This document shows, piece after piece, positions 15,677-22,462 of a stretch of 64,000 nucleotides of DNA. This stretch comes from Microvirga sp. 17 mud 1-3 (lineage in GTDB: Bacteria; Pseudomonadota; Alphaproteobacteria; Rhizobiales; Beijerinckiaceae). The stretch's first letter is position 1, and every line of letters starts with the position of its first letter. Below the pieces are notes generated by a model. It worked only from the letters and a program-made list of their open reading frames with translations. It searched no databases and was not told the origin of the DNA. The translations under genes were made by a program, and so were the position numbers. The stretch lies in assembly GCF_003151255.1 (NCBI RefSeq), contig NZ_CP029481.1, forward strand, positions 2,480,001 through 2,544,000, in the 5' to 3' direction.

Positions 15677-15695
15677 GGAAATCCCACAAGAGGAA
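15677..15695 (+). repeat. Dispersed phage repeat, copy 5
   Basis: GGAAATCCCACAAGAGGAA between the fibre terminator and the sheath gene. ACAATG (15715-15720) and ATTCGTAATT (15726-15735) follow at exactly the distances seen in copy 3. Confidence 0.92.
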
Positions 15696-15708
15696 ACAGG
15701 CGGCCACC

Positions 15709-15771
15709 ATGGCGACAATGGGCGCATTCGTAATTTTGTGCCCGCCCGCTAAGGAACGCCATGGCCGTTGA
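15709..15771 (+). CDS. Possible 20-residue leader peptide before the sheath gene
   Basis: ATG at 15709 opens a 20-codon frame (MATMGAFVILCPPAKERHGR) whose TGA (15769-15771) lies inside the first codons of the sheath gene. An internal ATG at 15718 is the conserved ACAATG of the dispersed repeat. AAGAGGAA is 13-22 nt upstream, rather far for an SD. If translated, it would couple ribosomes to the sheath start at 15761. This is weak evidence for a gene but worth recording. Confidence 0.3.
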   Translation: MATMGAFVILCPPAKERHGR

Positions 15772-17194
15772 CCAATTTCTGCACGGTGTTGAAACCATCG
15801 ACATTGACACCGGCGCGCGCCCCATTTCGACCGTTCGCGCCAGCATTGTCGGCATTGTCGGCACCGCCCCCAGCGCAGACGCCACCGCGTTCCCGCTGAA
15901 CAAGCCCACGCTGATCGCCGGCAGTCGCCGCGAGGCCGCCAAGCTGGACACGCTTGGCACCGGCGAAGGCACGCTGCCGTCCGCCGTGGATTCGATCATG
16001 GACCAAGCCGGCGCGGTGATCGTGGTGGTGCGCGTCGAGGAAGGCGCCACCGACCAGGAAACGCTGGCCAATGTCCTGGGCGGTGTGGACGCGCTGACTG
16101 GCCAGTACGAGGGCGTGCACGCATTCAAGGCCGCCGAATCCATCCTGGGGTTCGCCCCGCGCATCCTGCTGGCGCCGGGGTTCACGCACACCCGCGTGGA
16201 AGGCGGCGTTATCACGCTGACCGGCGTGGAAGGCAGCGGCTACACTGACGGCACGTACACGCTGACCGAATCCGGCGGAACCGGCGGAACCGGCGCGATT
16301 GCCACGGCCACCATCGTGGGCGGCAAGGTGACGAAGCGCACCATCGTGAACAGCGGCAGCGGCTACACCGTCGCCCCCACGTTCTCGCTGCCGGCCGAAG
16401 CCGGCGCGGGCACCGGGGCCACGTTTGTGGCGACCATCGGCATGGCAGGAAACGCTGTGGTGGCCGAACTGATCGGCATTGCCGAGGCCCTGCGCGCCGT
16501 CATCATCGCGGATGGCCCGAACACGAACGACGCGGACGCCATCGCCTACGCCGGCGATTTCGGCAGCAAGCGCGTGTACCTGGTGGACCCGCAGGTGCTG
16601 AAAACCGACGACGCCGGAGCCCTGGTGACGGAATGGGCAAGCCCGTGCGTGGCCGGACTGATCGCCAAGTCCGACGCGGAACGCGGATGGTGGTGGTCCC
16701 CGTCGAATCAGAACATCAACGGCATCCAGGGAACGGCGCGTCCCATCGACTTCAAGCTTGGCGACTTCAATGCGCGCGCCAATCTGCTGAACGAAAAGAA
16801 CGTGGCGACGATCATTCGCCAGGATGGCTATCGACTGTGGGGCAATCGCACCCTGTCGTTCGATCAGAAATGGGCGTTCCTGTGCGTGGTCCGCACCGCC
16901 GACATCATCGCGGACAGCCTGACCGCCGCGCACCTGTGGGCAGTGGACAGGGGCATCACCAAGAATTACGTCACGGACGTGGTGGAGGGCGTGAACGCAT
17001 ACCTGCGGTATCTGACCAACATCGGCGCGATCCTGGGTGGCGAATGCTGGGCCGATCCCGACTTGAACACGCCCGACCAGATCGCGCAGGGTAAAATCTT
17101 CTTCGACTTCGATTTCACGCCGGTTTATCCTGCCGAACACATCACGTTCCGCAGCCACCTGGTGAACGATTACATCAAAAACATCTTCGCATAA
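15761..17194 (+). CDS. Contractile tail sheath protein (P2 FI-like)
   Basis: A 477-residue sheath protein with SD AAGGAA. The N-terminus (FLHGVETIDIDTGARPI, then VRASIVGIVGTAP) and C-terminus (YRLWGNRTLS, FVVRTADI-like VVRTADIIADSL, FDFTPVYPAEHITFR) match P2-type sheath. An extra glycine-rich beta insert (about residues 147-232) contains two copies of a GSGYT pattern (GSGYTDGTYTL; GSGYTVAPTFSL) each leading to GTGA. It probably decorates the outer surface. Tube gene FII follows 12 nt later. Confidence 0.93.
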   Translation: MAVDQFLHGVETIDIDTGARPISTVRASIVGIVGTAPSADATAFPLNKPTLIAGSRREAAKLDTLGTGEGTLPSAVDSIMDQAGAVIVVVRVEEGATDQETLANVLGGVDALTGQYEGVHAFKAAESILGFAPRILLAPGFTHTRVEGGVITLTGVEGSGYTDGTYTLTESGGTGGTGAIATATIVGGKVTKRTIVNSGSGYTVAPTFSLPAEAGAGTGATFVATIGMAGNAVVAELIGIAEALRAVIIADGPNTNDADAIAYAGDFGSKRVYLVDPQVLKTDDAGALVTEWASPCVAGLIAKSDAERGWWWSPSNQNINGIQGTARPIDFKLGDFNARANLLNEKNVATIIRQDGYRLWGNRTLSFDQKWAFLCVVRTADIIADSLTAAHLWAVDRGITKNYVTDVVEGVNAYLRYLTNIGAILGGECWADPDLNTPDQIAQGKIFFDFDFTPVYPAEHITFRSHLVNDYIKNIFA

Positions 17195-17206
17195 GGACAG
17201 CCCAAA

Positions 17207-17713
17207 ATGGCCGCACGCGACATTCGCAAAAATTTCAGCCTGTGGGTGGATGGCCGCAATTACGCCGGCCAGGTGGAAGAATTCAACGCCCCCAAGCTGA
17301 CCCTGCAGACCGAAGATTTCCGCGCCGGCGGCATGGACCTGCCGGTGAAAGTCACCATGGGCATGGAAGCCATGGACTGCGATTTCAGCCTGAAAGCCTA
17401 CGACCGCGACGTGCTGGCGCTGTTCGGCGTTGTCGAGGGCGCAAGCGTGCCGCTGGTGGTGCGCGAGGCCCTGGAATCGTTCGACGGCACGGTTACGCAG
17501 GTGGTTCGGACCATGCGCGGGAAAATCACCGAACTGGACGAAGGCACCAGCAAGCCGGGGGAAATCCCGATGCTGAAAGTGTCGATGAACCTGACCTACT
17601 ACAAGATGCAGCACGGCGACCGCGTGGTGCACGAAATCGACGCCGAAAACATGGTGCGAACCATCAACGGCGTGGACGCCCTGTCCGCCATCCGCAGCGC
17701 GCTGGGCATGTAA
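17207..17713 (+). CDS. Tail tube protein (P2 FII-like)
   Basis: A 168-residue tube subunit. NFSLWVDGRNYAGQVEEFN, PKLTLQTEDFRAGGMDLPV and MRGKITELDEGTSKPGE match the P2 FII family. It stacks in rings inside the sheath around the tape measure. A GC-rich hairpin GGCCGG/CCGGCC (17719-17736) follows its stop without a T run and may moderate transcription toward gene E. Confidence 0.92.
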   Translation: MAARDIRKNFSLWVDGRNYAGQVEEFNAPKLTLQTEDFRAGGMDLPVKVTMGMEAMDCDFSLKAYDRDVLALFGVVEGASVPLVVREALESFDGTVTQVVRTMRGKITELDEGTSKPGEIPMLKVSMNLTYYKMQHGDRVVHEIDAENMVRTINGVDALSAIRSALGM

Positions 17714-17767
17714 GCAACGGCCGGCGCAGACCGGCCGATTCCAACACGACAAACGACAGGTGAAACC

Positions 17768-18052
17768 ATGGCCAAGCGCCAGACCCCCGATTACATCAAG
17801 CTGACCGAAGGCCAGGCGGCCGTTACGCTGTCCCGCCCCTTGGAAATCGACGGCGCGAAAGTGAACGTGCTGACGATGCGCGAACCGCTGGTGATGGACC
17901 AACTGGCAGCACAGAAAGCCGGCGCGGATTCGTCCAGTCAGGAAATTTCGCTGATGGCGAACCTGTGTGGGATCGTCCCCGATGACCTGCACAAACTGCC
18001 GCTGCGCGATTACGCGCGCCTGCAGGTGGCCTTCGGTTTTTTTACCGACTGA
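17768..18052 (+). CDS. Tail assembly chaperone E (P2 gpE-like, zero frame)
   Basis: A 94-residue protein. LTEGQAAVTLSRPLEIDGAK and VLTMREPLVMDQLAAQK match the gpE chaperone family that coats the tape measure. Near the end lies a run of seven T (18037-18043) in the correct register for -1 slippage (T TTT TTT), before ACC GAC TGA. It is therefore the short product of an E/E+E' frameshift pair. Confidence 0.88.
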   Translation: MAKRQTPDYIKLTEGQAAVTLSRPLEIDGAKVNVLTMREPLVMDQLAAQKAGADSSSQEISLMANLCGIVPDDLHKLPLRDYARLQVAFGFFTD

Positions 18053-18183
18053 CGCCCGATTATATCCGGCAGGGCGCCATCGCCCTGGCATCGCACACAG
18101 GATGGTCCCTGGCGGAAATCAAGGCGTTAAGCGCGGCTGAATTCGTGTGGTGGCTGGAAGGGCTGCCGAAGAAAACAGACTAG
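18043..18183 (+). CDS. E' extension reached by -1 frameshift (gpE+E')
   Basis: After slippage on the T7 heptamer (18037-18043), ribosomes would read from 18043 to TAG at 18181-18183, adding 46 residues. The sequence includes HTGWSLAEIKALSAAEFVWW and LEGLP, matching the P2 GpE' family (S..E...L...E...W). No start codon or SD supports separate translation. The full fusion spans 17768-18183. Seen directly: heptamer, register and family-like extension; inferred: that slippage occurs. Confidence 0.85.
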   Translation, partial: YRLTPDYIRQGAIALASHTGWSLAEIKALSAAEFVWWLEGLPKKTD

Positions 18184-18192
18184 GAAACGGAT

Positions 18193-20469
18193 GTGGCAAG
18201 CAAACGCCTAAGCGCATCAATCGTTATCGGCGGCGCCATTTCCGGTACGCTGCGAGGGGCGTTCGCCAGCGCAAACAAAAATCTGGTCCAGCTGGGCGCC
18301 GCCGTGCGCAAGCTGTCCGCAGAACAAAAAACGCTTTCCAAAGGCATCGACACGTTCGGCCGCATGGGCAAGAACGTGGACGGATTGCGAGAGAAATACA
18401 CCCGCGTCACGGCGCAACTGGAAAAGATGCGCGCCGCCACCGAACGCCTGGCGCGCGCCGAACGCGCCCGCGAAGCGAACCTGGCCAAGCGGGCCGAACT
18501 GCGCGGCCAGATGGTGGACGCGGTGGCCATCGGGGCGGCTGCGGCGGCGCCGATTGCGGCGGCCGTGAAATTCGAAAATGCCATGCTGGGCGTAGCCAAG
18601 CAGCTGAATGGCGCGCGCGATTCAAGCGGCAAGCTGACCAAGACCTATTTCGACATGCAGGCCGCCATCCAGAAACTGGGGCGGGAATTGCCTGTTTCGA
18701 CAAACGCCATTGCTGAAATGGTGACTGCCGGCCTGCGCATGGGCGTGGCGTCTGACCAGGTGCTGGAATTCGTGCGCCGCAGCGCGGAAATGTCCACGGC
18801 GTTCGAACTGCCGGAAGCCGACCTTGCCGAAAGCATGGGCAAGATTGCCGGCCTGTATAAGATCCCCATTCCGGCCATCGGCGCGCTGGCAGACAGCATC
18901 AACTACCTGGATGACAACGCCATCAGCAAGGGCGGCGACATCATCGAATACATGCAGCGCGTGGGCGGCGTGGCATCGGCCGTCAAGATCACCAGCACGG
19001 AAGTTGCTGCGCTGGGGTCCACGCTGCTGACCCTGGGGGAGCGCACGGAAACCGCCAGCACAGCCACAAATGCGATGATGCAGAAGCTGGCCGCTGCCGA
19101 CAAGGGCACCAAGAAATTCAAGTCTGCCGTCCGGGAAATTGGCCTGTCCACGGCAACGATCCAGAAGGGCATGCAGGTGGATGCCATGGGCACCATGCTG
19201 AAAGTCATGGATGCCATATCCAAGCTGCCGATGGACAAGCAGCTGGGCGTGATGGTGGAACTGGTGGGGCTGGAACATTCCGACACCATGGCCAAGCTGG
19301 CGAACAACACCGGCGAACTGCGCAAGCAACTGGAACTGGCCAACAGCGAGGCAGCCAAGGGCAGCATGTCGCGCGAGTTTCAGGCGCGCATGCAGACCAC
19401 GAACGCCCAGTGGACCGTATCAAAAAACCGCCTGACTGAAATCGGCGTGACCATCGGCAGCGTGATGCTGCCGGCGCTGAACGATCTGATGCAGACCGTG
19501 GGGCCAGTGGTTTCTAAGTTCGCTGAATGGGCGAAGGACAACCCGCTGCTGATGAAGGCCCTGGTGGGCACCGCCACCGCCCTGGTGGGCCTGCGCATCG
19601 GCACGCTGGCCTTCGGCTACGGCCTGACGTTCATCAAAGGCGCCGCCTTGTCCGCGTGGTCCGCCATCGCCAAGCTGCGCGCCGGCGTGACGCTGGCCAC
19701 CGCGCGGTTCGGCGGCATCGGCGGCGTGGTGCGCCAGGTGGGGTTCGCGCTGGTTCGCACGCCCTGGGGCGCTGCCGTGGCCGGCCTGGTGGCCGCCGGC
19801 GTCCTGGTGTGGCGCGAATGGGATCGCATCAAATCATTTTTCAGCGGCCTGTGGACTGGGATCACCGAAGGGCTGGCGCCAGTCAAGGCGCGCATTGATG
19901 AATGGTCCGCATCGTTCCCTTTCATCGGCAAGGCCATTGACGCGGTGGGCACGGCGGTTTCCGGCGTCATCGACTGGTTTGGCCGGCTGTTTGAGCCGGT
20001 GAACCACAGCAAGGCAGAACTGGAAGCGGCCGGCAAGATGGGGCAGAACCTGGGCGAATGGATCGCCAAAGGCATCGACCTGGCGCTGGTGCCGCTTGGC
20101 CTGCTGATTGACGGCCTGCGCTGGGTTTCCGACAACATCGGCAGCGTGATTTCTTCCGTCAAATCCATCGCCACCGAAGGCGCCGACAAGGTTTCGTCCG
20201 CCTGGGATTCCACCAAGTCCTTCCTGGGGTTCGGTGATGACGAAGCAAAGCCGGCGGCGGGCGGCGGGCAGGCCGCGCCTGCGCTGCCATCGCCGGCAGC
20301 GCGCGGGGCGGGCAACAGCTACCAGGACAACAGCCAGACCACGATCCAAGTGACGCAGCAGCCAGGGCAGAGTCAGGACCAACTGGCCAAGAAACTGGCG
20401 GACGAAATCGAGCGGCGCAAACAGCAGCGCGAACGCGCCGCGATGACTGATGGGGCGTACGCGCAATGA
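18193..20469 (+). CDS. Tail tape measure protein (P2 gpT-like)
   Basis: A 758-residue protein starting at GTG with SD GGAAACGG. The first 60 residues and a coiled coil (to about 110) lead to a TP901-type tape-measure core (QKLGRELPVSTNAIAEMVTA, LAESMGKIAGLYKI, LTLGERTETASTATNAMMQK). Hydrophobic segments lie around residues 450-480 and 515-540 and may form the channel in the inner membrane. A low-complexity C-terminus ends with DEIERRKQQRERA. It sets tail length. It overlaps gene U by 4 nt. Confidence 0.93.
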   Translation: MASKRLSASIVIGGAISGTLRGAFASANKNLVQLGAAVRKLSAEQKTLSKGIDTFGRMGKNVDGLREKYTRVTAQLEKMRAATERLARAERAREANLAKRAELRGQMVDAVAIGAAAAAPIAAAVKFENAMLGVAKQLNGARDSSGKLTKTYFDMQAAIQKLGRELPVSTNAIAEMVTAGLRMGVASDQVLEFVRRSAEMSTAFELPEADLAESMGKIAGLYKIPIPAIGALADSINYLDDNAISKGGDIIEYMQRVGGVASAVKITSTEVAALGSTLLTLGERTETASTATNAMMQKLAAADKGTKKFKSAVREIGLSTATIQKGMQVDAMGTMLKVMDAISKLPMDKQLGVMVELVGLEHSDTMAKLANNTGELRKQLELANSEAAKGSMSREFQARMQTTNAQWTVSKNRLTEIGVTIGSVMLPALNDLMQTVGPVVSKFAEWAKDNPLLMKALVGTATALVGLRIGTLAFGYGLTFIKGAALSAWSAIAKLRAGVTLATARFGGIGGVVRQVGFALVRTPWGAAVAGLVAAGVLVWREWDRIKSFFSGLWTGITEGLAPVKARIDEWSASFPFIGKAIDAVGTAVSGVIDWFGRLFEPVNHSKAELEAAGKMGQNLGEWIAKGIDLALVPLGLLIDGLRWVSDNIGSVISSVKSIATEGADKVSSAWDSTKSFLGFGDDEAKPAAGGGQAAPALPSPAARGAGNSYQDNSQTTIQVTQQPGQSQDQLAKKLADEIERRKQQRERAAMTDGAYAQ

Positions 20470-20882
20470 TCGGATACACCATCGCCGGGTTCACCATGAT
20501 GCGCCTTGGCAACTTTTCTTTCGGCATCAACACGGCCGCATATCAGGAACTGCGGCGCGATGCTGAATACAAGTGGCCGGCACAAGAGCGGTTCGGCCAG
20601 GACGACGCGCTGCAGTACACCGGGCCAGGCCAGGAAAGCATCACGCTGTCAGGCGTTATCCTGACCGCATACCGGGGCGGCGCTGGGCAACTGAACCAGC
20701 TGCGAAGCCTGGCCGCACAGGGCCGCCCGCAGCTGCTGGTGTCCGGCCTTGGGGCCATCATGGGCCGGTGGGTGATCGAGCGCGTAAGCGAAGGCCAGAC
20801 GGTATTCGCGGCCGCCGGGCATCCGCGCCGCCAGGAATTCACGGTTCAACTACGGAAATATGGCAATGGCTTTGGAATATAG
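20466..20882 (+). CDS. Tail protein U (P2 gpU-like)
   Basis: A 138-residue protein with the gpU pattern: MIGYTIAGFTMMRLGNFSFG, YKWPAQERFGQDDALQYTGP, then ITLSGVI and LGAIMGRWVIERV. It terminates the tail tube. Its end overlaps the start of gene X. Confidence 0.9.
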   Translation: MIGYTIAGFTMMRLGNFSFGINTAAYQELRRDAEYKWPAQERFGQDDALQYTGPGQESITLSGVILTAYRGGAGQLNQLRSLAAQGRPQLLVSGLGAIMGRWVIERVSEGQTVFAAAGHPRRQEFTVQLRKYGNGFGI

Positions 20883-21078
20883 GACCAGCGACGGCGATAC
20901 CGTCGATTTCATCGCCTGGAAGCACTACGGCACCACGGACGGCCTGGTGGTGGAACAGCTGCTGGACGCAAACAAGGGGCTGGCAGATATGGGGCCGGTG
21001 ATGCCTGCTGGCGTGCTGGTGCTGCTGCCTGAAATCGACACCACGCAAAAGGCGCAGGGTATCAAACTATGGGACTGA
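20866..21078 (+). CDS. Tail protein X (P2 gpX-like, LysM-type)
   Basis: A 70-residue LysM-like protein: SDGDTVDFIAWKHYGTTDG, VVEQLLDANKGLADMGPVMP and VLVLLPEI. The start at 20866 is preferred because ACGGAAA lies about 9 nt upstream; ATG 20860 would add two residues. It overlaps U by 17 nt and D by 10 nt, consistent with coupled translation. Confidence 0.88.
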   Translation: MALEYRTSDGDTVDFIAWKHYGTTDGLVVEQLLDANKGLADMGPVMPAGVLVLLPEIDTTQKAQGIKLWD

Positions 21079-22112
21079 CGCCCGCGTTTCGCCTTGTGGC
21101 GAACAGCGCCGACATTACGGCCGCCATCCTGGACCGGTTCGTAAGCCTGACCCTGACGGACGAAGCCGGCATGGAGTCGGACACGTTTGAAGTGACGCTG
21201 GCGGATCACGACCCGCTGGCACCCATTGCCATGCCGGCAACAGGGGCCGAACTGGAAGTGTTCCTGGGTTACGACAACATGGTGCAGCGCATGGGCCTGT
21301 TTGTCGTGGACGAAGTGGAACTGTCCGGCTGGCCTGGGCAGATGACCATACGCGGCAAGGCCGCGCCGTTTTCTACCAGCAAGGGCGGAAAAACCGACCT
21401 GCAGACGCAGAAATCGCGTAGCTGGGAAAAGGGCACGAAGATGGGCGCCCTGGTGGCAAAGATCGCCGGCGAACACGGCATGGAGCCGGCCGTATCCGAA
21501 AGCCTGAAATCCATCACGCTGCCGCACCTGGACCAGACAGAGGAAAGCGATATTTCGTTTCTGGTGCGCGTGGCCAAGAGGTACGACGCCATAGCCAAGC
21601 CGGCCGGCGGCAAGCTGGTGATGGCAAAGCGGGGCGAATCGAAGAACGCCAGCGGCGAAGAACTGCCGCCCATCCTGGTGCACGCCAGCCAGGTTTCCGC
21701 CTGGCGCATGACGCTGGCCAAGCGGGAAAGCCCTGGAACGGTGATTGCCTATTATCACCAGAAACGCAGCGCCAAGCGGATCGAAGTTAAGGTGGGCGAA
21801 GGTGAGCCTGTGCGCCGGCTGCGCCATTGGTATCCTGACGAGAAGGCCGCCAAGGATGCCGCCCAGGCGGAACTGGATAAGCGCGCCAGGGGCGAACACA
21901 AATTCAGCCTGACGATGCCTGGCGACCCCATGCTGGCCGCAGAATCGCCGCTGGTGGCATCCGGGTTTAGGGCCGGCGCCGATGGCGAATGGATTGTGAC
22001 CCGCGCCGTGCATAGTTTGTCTAAAGGCAGCGGCTATCAGTGCGACGTGGAAGCCGAGAAGCCGAACGACGCGGAGGATGATGACGGCGCGGGCGCCAGT
22101 GAGGCAGCGTGA
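21069..22112 (+). CDS. Late control protein D / tail hub (P2 gpD-like)
   Basis: A 347-residue protein with the gpD layout: TPAFRLVANSADITAAILDR, LTLTDEAGMESDTFEVTLAD, MTIRGKAAPF, LVAKIAGEHGMEPAVS, QTEESDISFLVRVAKRYDA and a VTRAVHSL end. It is the tail hub joined to the spike and is the last phage protein gene. A long hairpin follows at 22145. Confidence 0.92.
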   Translation: MGLTPAFRLVANSADITAAILDRFVSLTLTDEAGMESDTFEVTLADHDPLAPIAMPATGAELEVFLGYDNMVQRMGLFVVDEVELSGWPGQMTIRGKAAPFSTSKGGKTDLQTQKSRSWEKGTKMGALVAKIAGEHGMEPAVSESLKSITLPHLDQTEESDISFLVRVAKRYDAIAKPAGGKLVMAKRGESKNASGEELPPILVHASQVSAWRMTLAKRESPGTVIAYYHQKRSAKRIEVKVGEGEPVRRLRHWYPDEKAAKDAAQAELDKRARGEHKFSLTMPGDPMLAAESPLVASGFRAGADGEWIVTRAVHSLSKGSGYQCDVEAEKPNDAEDDDGAGASEAA

Positions 22113-22144
22113 TTCGCTGTTATGATTTTCGCAAACCGATACCA

Positions 22145-22181
22145 ATACCGTTACCAAATCGGCGTTTTTTGGTAACGGTAT
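22145..22181. terminator. Perfect 13-bp hairpin at the prophage right end
   Basis: ATACCGTTACCAA (22145-22157) pairs perfectly with TTGGTAACGGTAT (22169-22181) around an 11-nt loop. It separates the converging late transcript and the minus-strand tRNA, ending at the last base of the tRNA CCA end. No long T run follows on either strand, so it could be a terminator, a 3'-end processing signal or an integrase arm site. Confidence 0.6.
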
Positions 22182-22255
22182 GGTGGGCTGGCTGGGATTC
22201 GAACCCAGGGTCTACCGATTAAAAGTCGGGCGCTTTACCACTAAGCTACCAGCCC
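22181..22255 (-). tRNA. Complete phage-borne tRNA-Lys(UUU)
   Basis: Read on the minus strand, 75 nt fold into a full cloverleaf: acceptor GGGCTGG/CCAGCCC, D stem GCTT/AAGC, anticodon loop CTTTTAA with anticodon TTT, five-base variable region, T stem CTGGG/CCCAG with TTCGAAT loop, and an encoded CCA end. The only flaw is a C-U pair at the top of the anticodon stem. It differs from the host tRNA-Lys half beside it (acceptor GAGCGCG), so it is not a duplicate. It lies 35 nt downstream of that disrupted gene, in the same orientation. Confidence 0.93.
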
Positions 22256-22290
22256 TTGACCGCCTGATAATCTACCTTTCAAAAAACTGT

Positions 22291-22328
22291 TTAAAAGTCA
22301 GATGCTCTACCGGCTGAGCTACGCGCTC
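22291..22328 (-). pseudogene. 5' half of host tRNA-Lys gene (attR)
   Basis: Minus strand from 22328: acceptor arm GAGCGCG, TA, D arm GCTC/GAGC, anticodon stem TCTGA and loop CTTTTAA, ending at 22291. The expected 3' half (TCAGA stem, T arm, acceptor) is missing; ACAGTTTTTTGAAAGG follows instead. This is the host half of a tRNA-Lys gene cut in its anticodon loop by integration. The crossover lies within or beside GACTTTTAA. The 3' half should be at the far end of the prophage. Confidence 0.88.
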
Positions 22329-22342
22329 CCAGAGGTGAGCCC

Positions 22343-22371
22343 GAAATAGGGGCTATCGGCTGGCGGGTCAA
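22343..22371 (-). promoter_or_regulatory. Promoter of the disrupted host tRNA-Lys
   Basis: On the minus strand TTGACC (22371-22366), a 17-bp spacer and TATTTC (22348-22343) form a good sigma-70 promoter; transcription would start about 8 nt before the tRNA half. It is on host DNA and intact, and now reads into the prophage and its tRNA-Lys. Confidence 0.7.
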
Positions 22372-22462
22372 TCAAAAAGGCCTAGTATGGGACCCGAATT
22401 CCGCAACCGCTGGGCGGCCTCGCGAATCCTTCGCGATTCCGCTCCCGATCCTGGGCATTCTC

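Larger units (their letters stand above)
1..22297. mobile_element. Prophage, right-hand part (lambda-like head, P2-like contractile tail)
   Basis: A continuous run of plus-strand phage genes covers lysis, packaging, head, neck, baseplate, fibres, sheath, tube, tape measure and late control gene D. The order is lambda-like up to the head and P2-like for the tail. The right boundary is the anticodon loop of a host tRNA-Lys gene (22291-22297). Integrase, repressor and replication genes are not seen, so the left end lies beyond the window. Phage genes favour GAA for Glu and CTG for Leu while the adjacent chromosome favours GAG and CTC, which suggests recent arrival from another host. All structural genes look intact, so the element may be inducible; that is inference. 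Confidence 0.96.
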
